The notes under the pieces are model-generated. The model made no database searches. It was not told where the DNA came from and worked only from the letters and a program-made list of their open reading frames with translations. The translations under genes were made by a program, and so were the position numbers. Positions 58,197 through 64,000 of a DNA stretch of 64,000 nucleotides are shown here, piece by piece; positions within the stretch are counted from its first letter, which is position 1; each line of letters starts with the position of its first letter. The stretch is from Rossellomorea arthrocnemi (GTDB lineage: Bacteria; Bacillota; Bacilli; Bacillales; Bacillaceae_B), in NCBI RefSeq assembly GCF_904424705.1, contig NZ_CAJGBF010000005.1:223799-287798 (forward strand), in the 5' to 3' direction.

Positions 58197-58667
58197 TCAG
58201 TTCCTATCTCTTGCTACCTGCGAATCCCGAATATTTTTCTGAATCGTGATTGCCGCGAATAGACTAAGGACAAATGACATACCATAGAATCCTTTTTCGC
58301 TTAAGGTGATACTTCCGGCATTATAAAGCCCGATTGTCATCAAGGATATAGCCACAATCACGGCAAACCAGCTGAGCCCGTAATAGATGCCCGAAACCGG
58401 GATATCCTCTTCCTTGTCCCTTACCGCTTTTTGCAACGATACAGCTGCATAAAGCCCGAAGACCAATACAGCAAAGTAATACCCTTTCTCATTCAGTTCC
58501 ATACCGGCATTGAACAGGCCTATCAAATATGCGGACACACCTATCACCAATGCTGCCCAACTTGCTCCTTTAAAAGCAGCTGTCGGTTCCCCTTCTTTTC
58601 TCTCCACCTTAATCTTAGGTTTCTTGTCATCGTTCTTCACTAACGGATTTTCATTGAAATCAGACAT
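58197..58667 (-). CDS. YiaA/YiaB two-helix domain membrane protein
   Basis: A 156-residue protein: a charged N-terminus of about 40 residues, then two copies of a hairpin, ASWAALVIGVSAYLIGLFNA with GYYFAVLVFGLYAAVSLQKA, and SWFAVIVAISLMTIGLYNAG with GFYGMSFVLSLFAAITIQKN. The duplicated YiaAB domain is clear. Start: ATG 58667 after GGGGAGCGG. Function unknown in all members. Confidence 0.88.
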   Translation of the reverse strand: MSDFNENPLVKNDDKKPKIKVERKEGEPTAAFKGASWAALVIGVSAYLIGLFNAGMELNEKGYYFAVLVFGLYAAVSLQKAVRDKEEDIPVSGIYYGLSWFAVIVAISLMTIGLYNAGSITLSEKGFYGMSFVLSLFAAITIQKNIRDSQVARDRN

Positions 58668-59019
58668 CAGCCGCTCCCCTTTATTGTCATTCAATTTGCA
58701 GAAATAATCCTGTTACCCTAAGAATCATTATAGCAATTTTTTACATATTTTGTTTACAATTAATGAGTGAAATTTTTTATTGAAGGCTACTTGCAAAGGG
58801 TTAGAATCCTTGTGGAATTCCCCCTATTTCCTTACCTTATACGGTTTCTCCTTTACTTAAGGATGAAACAAAACGAATCGTTCCCTTGCACTTTTTGTTT
58901 ATTACGATTAAAGTATATACTGGTTGAAATCTATTCTAACTGGGAATGGATAAGACTAAATCAATTTACTTTTTAATTTTGGGAACATGTTTTCCTTAAG
59001 GAAAGGGTTTAAATATACT
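58668..59019. other. AT-rich divergent promoter region
   Basis: Divergent between the YiaA-like gene and dus. No gene or repeated element is seen. Promoter boxes are ambiguous. Confidence 0.4.
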
Positions 59020-60015
59020 ATGAAGAATAATTTTTGGCATGAGTTGCCTCGGCCGTTCTTTGTTCTGGCACCGATGGAAGCCGTGACCGATGTCGTTTTT
59101 CGTCATGTCGTGAGTGAAGCGGCAAGACCTGACGTGTTTTTCACAGAGTTCACGAATACGGAAAGTTACTGTCATCCGAAAGGAAAAGACAGCGTACGCG
59201 GGCGTCTGACGTTCACGGAAGATGAACAGCCGATCGTCGCCCATATTTGGGGGGATAAACCCGAATACTTCCGTGAAATGAGTATCGGTGTGGCTAAAAT
59301 GGGCTTTCGCGGAATTGATATCAACATGGGGTGCCCTGTGCACAATGTGGCGGCCAACGGGAAAGGATCCGGCCTGATCCGCAGACCGGATACCGCGGCG
59401 GAAATCATCCAGGCAGCGAAAGCAGGAGGACTTCCCGTCAGTGTGAAGACCCGTCTAGGCTATACGAAAGTGGAAGAATGGCACGACTGGCTGAAGCATC
59501 TGTTGGAACAGGACATTGTCAATCTTTCCATCCATCTCCGCACGAAAAAGGAAATGAGTGACGTCGATGCTCACTGGGAACTGATTCCTGAGATCATGAA
59601 ACTGCGTGACGAGGTCGCTCCTAATACATTGCTGACGATCAACGGAGATATTCCTGATCGTGAAAAGGGACTTGAACTCGCTGAGAAATACGGAGTGGAC
59701 GGCATTATGATCGGAAGGGGGATTTTCCACAACCCATTCGCTTTCGAGACCGAGAAGAAAGAGCATACCAGCCAAGAACTGCTCGATCTTCTGCGACTAC
59801 AGCTCGATCTTCATGATAAGTACTCCGAAGAGCTCGAGCCGCGGCAATTCAAACCACTTCGCCGCTTCTTTAAGATTTACGTCCGGGGGTTCAGGGGAGC
59901 AAGTGAGCTGAGAAATCGACTCATGGAATCAGAATCCACTGACGAAGTTCGCGCGTTGCTTGATGAGTATGCTGATAGAGTGAGAGATGAGGAAGGCTTT
60001 TCTGTAACTAAGTAA
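59020..60015 (+). CDS. tRNA-dihydrouridine synthase (Dus)
   Basis: A 331-residue FMN enzyme. [20 protein letters not shown], then [33 protein letters not shown] with the catalytic cysteine of [39 protein letters not shown] and [12 protein letters not shown]. It reduces uridine to dihydrouridine in tRNA D-loops. Family marks of DusB/C-like enzymes, but with [10 protein letters not shown] instead of HGRTR. Start: ATG 59020, about 12 nt after AAGGAAAGGG, since homologues begin at MKxNFW. Confidence 0.9.
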   Translation: MKNNFWHELPRPFFVLAPMEAVTDVVFRHVVSEAARPDVFFTEFTNTESYCHPKGKDSVRGRLTFTEDEQPIVAHIWGDKPEYFREMSIGVAKMGFRGIDINMGCPVHNVAANGKGSGLIRRPDTAAEIIQAAKAGGLPVSVKTRLGYTKVEEWHDWLKHLLEQDIVNLSIHLRTKKEMSDVDAHWELIPEIMKLRDEVAPNTLLTINGDIPDREKGLELAEKYGVDGIMIGRGIFHNPFAFETEKKEHTSQELLDLLRLQLDLHDKYSEELEPRQFKPLRRFFKIYVRGFRGASELRNRLMESESTDEVRALLDEYADRVRDEEGFSVTK

Positions 60016-60027
60016 AGCTCCTTTGTG

Positions 60028-60060
60028 AAAAAGGGTCAGACCCACGTCTGACCTTTTTTT
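60028..60060 (+). terminator. Terminator after dus
   Basis: AAAGGGTCAGA and TCTGACCTTT pair around CCCACG, followed by T. Confidence 0.9.
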
Positions 60061-60089
60061 ACTGCCTTGCTTCCTCATGAAATACCAAT

Positions 60090-60761
60090 TTACTTATTCT
60101 TAATCGCTTCGGCAAGCTTAAACAAAGCATTCTGCTGATTAATCCGATAGTTCCTTCCTTCTTTTTCCAAATACCCTTTATCACAAAACTGTGTCAGAAC
60201 ATATAATAGGTGGCGGTAAGAGACTCCTAAATAATCACAAACAATAACGTGCTTTTCTAGGTAAACTCCTTTATCAGCCGTTTGTAAAATAAAGTCTGCC
60301 AGCCTATTTTCTAAGGGAAAAGCAAGGCTTTGTGAGTACTTAGCTGCCATTAAAGTTGCTTTCACACTCAAAAATTTTGTTAATTCTCGAAGGAATCTTG
60401 CATCTTCAAGTAGTTTGTTACGATATTTGGAAAAAGGCATTGCAAAACAGACTGTTTTTGTGGATGCTTGAATTCCTTTTGTATAGTACACATCGTTTAA
60501 TAATTCCATTTCACCAATATAATCATGCGCGTTAATAAAGTTAATAAGCGATACTTTCCCATTTTGATGCGTTACATATATTTTCGCTTTTCCTTCTGTC
60601 ACATAAAATAAAAAATCAGGCCTTTTTCCTTCTTGAATGATCCACTCATCACGCTTATATTCTCTTACTTCTAGATATTCTTCCATTTGAAAAGAAAATT
60701 GATGAGCGATTGAGTGACTCTCTAAATATAAACGTTTTTTCTCACCTTTATAAATTTCCAT
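60090..60761 (-). CDS. Crp/Fnr-family regulator, YeiL-like
   Basis: A 223-residue regulator. Cyclic-nucleotide-like beta-roll in the first 125 residues (WIIQEGKRPDFLFYVTEGKA, YIGEMELLNDVYYTKG), long dimer helix and a C-terminal HTH (VIVCDYLGVSYRHLLYVLTQ). Start: ATG 60761 with GAGGTGG. Divergent to an MFS gene with palindromes between. It lacks the cAMP-binding arginine/serine pair, so it senses something else. More AT-rich than the left side of the window. Confidence 0.85.
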   Translation of the reverse strand: MEIYKGEKKRLYLESHSIAHQFSFQMEEYLEVREYKRDEWIIQEGKRPDFLFYVTEGKAKIYVTHQNGKVSLINFINAHDYIGEMELLNDVYYTKGIQASTKTVCFAMPFSKYRNKLLEDARFLRELTKFLSVKATLMAAKYSQSLAFPLENRLADFILQTADKGVYLEKHVIVCDYLGVSYRHLLYVLTQFCDKGYLEKEGRNYRINQQNALFKLAEAIKNK

Positions 60762-60775
60762 CTTCCACCTCAAAA

Positions 60776-60793
60776 ATATGAGAAATCTCATAT
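60776..60793. promoter_or_regulatory. Palindromic operator in the YeiL/MFS divergent region
   Basis: ATATGAG-AAAT-CTCATAT is a perfect inverted repeat 14 nt before the regulator's start codon. A Crp-like dimer could bind it. Confidence 0.6.
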
Positions 60794-60809
60794 TAATCTT
60801 TTCTATCCT

Positions 60810-60821
60810 CATGATATCATG
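60810..60821. promoter_or_regulatory. Second palindrome CATGATATCATG
   Basis: A perfect 12-bp palindrome ending 21 nt before the MFS start codon. It differs from the first one, so it may be another protein's site. Confidence 0.45.
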
Positions 60822-60842
60822 CGATTGATAAGGAGGATACGA

Positions 60843-62015
60843 ATGAATACACAACGTTGGATGAGCACACACTTTTTTAGTTTTTTTCTGACATGGGGAA
60901 TCTTTCTACCATATTGGTCAGGCTGGATGATTCATACAAAAGGTATTACGGTTTCAGAAGCCAGTTTAATTATGAGTATCGGTTTAGTTGCAAGGGGCCT
61001 CTCTACACTTTTTGCTTTTCCATATTTATTAGAAAAAGTTAGTAATAAAACACTTTTAAACGTAGCTGGAATGGGAACATTTATCGCGATCCTTTGCTAT
61101 ATCCCGGCTGATTCGTTTACCACCTTACTAATCGTAACCGTCATTTTACACATCTTTTACCCAACCTTAATGCCAGCTTTAGATAGCGTTGCCGGTGTTC
61201 TTGTACAAAGTAAACAATTGAAGCATTATGGAAAAAGTCGTCAGTGGGGTTCCATCGGATTTGTTTCCGTTGGTATTTTGTTAACGATATTCACAGGAAT
61301 GTTTGGAGATCATGTTATTTTTTGGGCATTGTTGCTTGGCATTAGCTGCTTTGTTGTTCTTAGCTTCACCAATGCCCCAGACATTTTATTGAAGAAACCG
61401 CAAGTAAATCAAAAGATGAAGGTGAATCTATTAGATTTATTCCGCACTAAACATTTTCTGGTTGTACTTATTATTGTTGTGCTGCTTCAAGCTGCCCACG
61501 CTACTTATTACAATTATGGCTATATCTTTTTACAAGAGATTAATGCACCCATTTATCTCATCGGTGTAATCATTAACATTGCCGTCATTGCAGAAATTAT
61601 CTTTTTCTCGATTGCTGATAAACGCTTTAATCAATTTTCACCAGGAACCTTATTGGCATTAGCTGCAGCTGGATCTTCTCTGAGGTGGGTGTTAGTGTTT
61701 ACTTTCCCAAACGTTATTGTGTTTTGCATTGCACAGACCCTACATGCATTTTCGTTTGCCATGGGGCACTATGCGTTTATGAAATACTTAACAATGAACA
61801 TTCCACCTACACACATACCAAAAGCTCAAGGCATGTATTCAGCCTTTGCACTTAGCTGGAGCACGGCGGTGTTTACGATCTTCGGAGGGTTCCTTTATGA
61901 ATTTGAGCCCAGATATGCCTTCCTCGGAATGCTCGCTTGCAGCCTACCAGCCATGTTCATTGCCCTTGTATACCGAAAACTAGAAGTTGAAAAGAAAGTT
62001 CTAGTGTCTGCTTAA
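60843..62015 (+). CDS. MFS transporter of the HcaT/PPP type
   Basis: A 390-residue twelve-helix protein. FFSFFLTWGIFLPYWSGWMI in helix 1, RQWGSIGFVSVGILLT between helices 4 and 5 and FPNVIVFCIAQTLHAFSFAM in helix 9 are like phenylpropionate-permease/HcaT-type MFS. Start: ATG 60843 after AAGGAGG. Regulated, probably, by the YeiL-like protein. Substrate unknown. Confidence 0.85.
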   Translation: MNTQRWMSTHFFSFFLTWGIFLPYWSGWMIHTKGITVSEASLIMSIGLVARGLSTLFAFPYLLEKVSNKTLLNVAGMGTFIAILCYIPADSFTTLLIVTVILHIFYPTLMPALDSVAGVLVQSKQLKHYGKSRQWGSIGFVSVGILLTIFTGMFGDHVIFWALLLGISCFVVLSFTNAPDILLKKPQVNQKMKVNLLDLFRTKHFLVVLIIVVLLQAAHATYYNYGYIFLQEINAPIYLIGVIINIAVIAEIIFFSIADKRFNQFSPGTLLALAAAGSSLRWVLVFTFPNVIVFCIAQTLHAFSFAMGHYAFMKYLTMNIPPTHIPKAQGMYSAFALSWSTAVFTIFGGFLYEFEPRYAFLGMLACSLPAMFIALVYRKLEVEKKVLVSA

Positions 62016-62044
62016 GCATCTTACTAAATTTTGCACTTTTTATA

Positions 62045-62086
62045 AAAAGAAGAAGTTTGTCTCTATTGGACAAACTTCTTCTTTTC
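62045..62086 (+). terminator. Terminator after the HcaT-type MFS gene
   Basis: AAAAGAAGAAGTTTGTC and GACAAACTTCTTCTTTT form a 17-bp stem. Confidence 0.9.
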
Positions 62087-62095
62087 TGTGTATAT

Positions 62096-62125
62096 TATGG
62101 TTCACCGTGATATATCTAAATGAGG
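62096..62125. repeat. GGTTCACCGT repeat, copy 1
   Basis: TATGGTTCACCGTGATATAT, then CTAAATGAGG, is related to 63530-63556 (consensus TAYGGTTCACCGT then TWAGAGG-like). Confidence 0.45.
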
Positions 62126-62278
62126 TCTTTTTTATTTTATTGAGAGTAGATTTTTTTCGTAACTATCCTTTCTTTAAAATGTATAAACATAGTCGTATTT
62201 CAATCATAAAATCTATTCTTGGAATACCGTTAATCCAATGGTTTCCTTTGAATCCAAAAATGATGGTGATTTAATGAA

Positions 62279-62791
62279 TCAACTAGTTGAAGTCCATTTG
62301 TAAGAGTGTTTCATTTCAATTAAGTTCGAAAGCCAAATGTTAGCTGCAAATACAACCATATAAGTGAAAAAGGATAAATACAATTTCCAACCTGTATATG
62401 TAAAAACATGAAACTTTACTGAAATCCATTCTATAGCTGTCGCTACTCCTGCCCAAAAAATAATATAAGAAAGATGCTTTAGACCTTTGGGTTTGTTACG
62501 TTGATAGAAGTTTACTACAAAGTAAGGAAGAGTAGGGTAAGTTACAAAGTGCAATAATTCATCAAATAATTCATGCTTCTTATGATCGATCGTAAAGTAT
62601 AATTCATATGGTTTTACACCAATGGTAATATCAGCTGACAAAGCGAGAAAGACATTAAATGTCCAAATAATAGTGATGGTAACAGCAGTCAAGCGCCTAG
62701 GTAATATAAACATAAGGGCCCAAGTAAGCACTGTGGAAATGATAATAAATATTTCATTTGAATCAAATTTCTCAGGAAGAGGTAAAATCAT
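62279..62791 (-). CDS. CBO0543-like membrane protein 1
   Basis: A 170-residue protein with about five helices. TVLTWALMFILPRRLTAVTI, DHKKHELFDELLHFVTYPTL, YQRNKPKGLKHLSYIIFWAG and VFAANIWLSNLIEMKH fit the CBO0543 pattern of Firmicutes. Overlaps the next gene upstream by 4 nt. Function unknown. Region is AT-rich. Confidence 0.75.
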   Translation of the reverse strand: MILPLPEKFDSNEIFIIISTVLTWALMFILPRRLTAVTITIIWTFNVFLALSADITIGVKPYELYFTIDHKKHELFDELLHFVTYPTLPYFVVNFYQRNKPKGLKHLSYIIFWAGVATAIEWISVKFHVFTYTGWKLYLSFFTYMVVFAANIWLSNLIEMKHSYKWTSTS

Positions 62792-63282
62792 GTCGTATTC
62801 ACCTCTTTCTCTTTATGAATAAGTTTTTCTAAGTAAAAGGAGTAAATAGCCAACAATAAGGTAATTAGACTGTATCTCAAGCATGAATAAAATACATTCC
62901 AATTTACCCATTCCAAATATCCCATATGAACGAATACTATTTCAATTGAAACAAGTGCTGTTAAGAAGATGAAGAGATAAATAAGTTTACTCATAATAGT
63001 TCTCTTAGAGAACAAAATATAAATAAACCATAAAAGTAACGCTGGCTTGAGTGACAACTCAGGAATTTTTTGTGTCCAAAAAATTAATTGATTTGGAGCT
63101 TGCTTTGTAAGTTCTAAATTTAAATTAATGATTAGACCTGTATTTGTAATAAGAATATTGGATAAAAAATAGCAGCCCAAGACATTAGTGACGTTCATTT
63201 TCTTCATCAAGATGTACAAGTAAATAAAGGATAGTATTCCTAAAATTAGAAAAAACCACAATGTTTTAATATTAGTCACCAC
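62788..63282 (-). CDS. CBO0543-like membrane protein 2
   Basis: A 164-residue protein with about five helices. FFLILGILSFIYLYILMKKM, GCYFLSNILITNTGLIINLN and EIVFVHMGYLEWVNWNVFYS recall CBO0543 relatives but less closely. Coupled with the gene downstream by ATGA overlap, so the two probably form a pair in the membrane. Function unknown. Confidence 0.65.
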   Translation of the reverse strand: MVTNIKTLWFFLILGILSFIYLYILMKKMNVTNVLGCYFLSNILITNTGLIINLNLELTKQAPNQLIFWTQKIPELSLKPALLLWFIYILFSKRTIMSKLIYLFIFLTALVSIEIVFVHMGYLEWVNWNVFYSCLRYSLITLLLAIYSFYLEKLIHKEKEVNTT

Positions 63283-63451
63283 TTTTATTTATATCTACAT
63301 TATTTTGTACATAAATGTCAAAAATAAACCATTTTTTATGAGATGGATTGTTTCACCTTCCCATATGATACTAACTTGAATGAAGCCCTTTTAAAGGAAA
63401 AAAGTTCTTAACAGCATTTCTATAGGCCTCGGATACATCTCAGGACACAAT

Positions 63452-63495
63452 AAAGGGACACCTAGACATAATGCGGTCTAGGTGTCCCTTTATTT
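63452..63495. terminator. Orphan 16-bp hairpin
   Basis: AAAGGGACACCTAGAC and GTCTAGGTGTCCCTTT form a perfect 16-bp stem around ATAATGC, with TTTATTTC after. No gene is recognised just before it on either strand. Confidence 0.6.
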
Positions 63496-63529
63496 CTTTG
63501 CATAGAATAAAAACCTCATTTACTTATGA

Positions 63530-63556
63530 TACGGTTCACCGTAGTTATTTAAGAGG
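63530..63556. repeat. GGTTCACCGT repeat, copy 2
   Basis: TACGGTTCACCGTAGTTATT, then TAAGAGG, relates to 62096-62125. Confidence 0.45.
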
Positions 63557-63597
63557 CAAAAAAGGCATTAGAAAACTCCTATCTAATGTCTTTTTTT
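63557..63597. terminator. Second orphan hairpin
   Basis: AAAAAAGGCATTAGA and TCTAATGTCTTTTTT pair around AAACTCCTA. No neighbouring gene is recognised. Confidence 0.55.
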
Positions 63598-63877
63598 GTG
63601 ACTTTATTTTCAACTTGCTTTCACTAAATCCACCTATAATACGTTAGCAAAATGAAAGCGAGGTATTAACTCTAACTCCATTTAAAAGTATATACTTAAG
63701 CTAGAAATTTTTATATTTCAGATAGGTTTTTGATCATATTCCTAGATGGATATCAATCAGCTAACACTATGTATTCTTCTAAACTTTATAATTCAAATTT
63801 CACAATATATTTGTATATCATCTTTATTTTATTGAGACAATTATATTATGGAGGAAATAAAAAAGTCCCTAACGGTA

Positions 63878-64000
63878 TCGACCCCCAAAAGTTAGAGTAG
63901 ACAACTAACTTTTGGGGGTGTTTTTATGGCTAAATATAGTGAGGAATTTAAACTAAAACTTGTCACCGAGTATCTGGATGGCCATCTTGGATATAAATCA
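63878..64000 (+). mobile_element. Left end of an IS3-family insertion sequence (truncated by the window)
   Basis: TCGACCCCCAAAAGTTAG resembles the terminal repeat of IS3/IS150-group elements, and CCCCCAAAAGTTAG (63882-63895) is followed by its inverse CTAACTTTTGGGGG (63905-63918). The arrangement hides the ribosome site of the transposase in transcripts that enter from outside. The element continues beyond the window. Confidence 0.75.
63926..64000 (+). CDS. IS3-family transposase OrfA (5' part)
   Basis: The first 25 codons read MAKYSEEFKLKLVTEYLDGH then LGYKS, the usual start of an IS150-group OrfA with its first helix of a helix-turn-helix. It runs off the right edge. The GGGGGTG ribosome site lies in the right arm of the 14-bp inverted repeat. 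Confidence 0.8.
   Translation, partial: MAKYSEEFKLKLVTEYLDGHLGYKS

Larger units (their letters stand above)
63283..63870. other. AT-rich region with orphan hairpins and no gene
   Basis: No gene is found in almost 600 nt between the CBO0543-like pair and the IS element. Two terminator-like hairpins and one GGTTCACCGT repeat lie in it (listed separately). Confidence 0.5.

Overview
The window looks like chromosome from a moderately AT-rich, endospore-forming Bacillaceae. The evidence is the bacillithiol gene bshB2 next to yojF, YflT, a YdbS/YdbT pair behind a SigW-type promoter, several SigB-type promoters, an Sda-like sporulation-kinase inhibitor, a BceRSAB-type module, and a 14-gene gas vesicle cluster in the order known from Priestia (Bacillus) megaterium. 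Genus assignment (Priestia/Rossellomorea-like Bacillaceae) is inference. No rRNA, tRNA or CRISPR array was seen.

Layout. 1-7.5 kb: a partial DUF4230-like membrane protein, the stress gene yflT, pdxK, yojF-bshB2, a TetR-controlled ABC exporter with paired operators, an SDR and a lipoprotein. 7.5-8.5 kb: a GC-rich dispersed repeat and a broken acetyltransferase gene. 8.46-12.1 kb: a LexA-like box, a two-part SigO/RsoA-like sigma factor, two peptidoglycan hydrolases, a YvrJ peptide, a nucleoside hydrolase and a holin-like toxin peptide. 12.2-22.2 kb: a soluble sugar dehydrogenase lipoprotein, a Cof-type phosphatase, transporters (BCCT, AtoE, YjiH), an Sda-like peptide, and a PAS histidine kinase broken in a run of eight T. 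22.4-30.5 kb: threonine catabolism (tdh-kbl), PatB lyase, AlkD-like protein, YczE, and an SDR/QueA-like/VOC operon. 30.6-38.3 kb: a folD gene behind paired PurBoxes and a ZTP riboswitch, a Rieske oxidoreductase, MsrAB, a CHY zinc protein, a dehalogenase, a PLD-type enzyme and two SigB-type stress genes.

38.7-45.6 kb is the gas vesicle operon (gvpA-P-Q-B-R-N-F-G-L-S-K-J-T-U, minus strand). Directly upstream on the same strand is a chromosomal ParM/ParR-type actin partition pair (46.0-47.8 kb), preceded by an array of TGTNTACA-like sites that resembles a parC centromere. 48.4-56.4 kb: a quinone-oxidoreductase-like dehydrogenase, a BceRS-BceAB-type peptide-sensing and detoxification module with a BceR-type box, and YdbS-YdbT. 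56.5-60 kb: an MFS exporter, a 20-bp-periodic motif array between convergent genes, a YiaA-like protein and a Dus enzyme. 60-64 kb is visibly more AT-rich: a YeiL-like regulator divergent from an MFS permease with palindromes between them, two CBO0543-like membrane proteins, orphan hairpins, and the left end of an IS3-family element running off the window.

The two places most likely to hold an undescribed system are the LexA-box/split-sigma/cell-wall-lysis locus (8.46-12.1 kb) and the ParM-ParR-parC cassette attached to the gas vesicle operon (45.6-48.05 kb).
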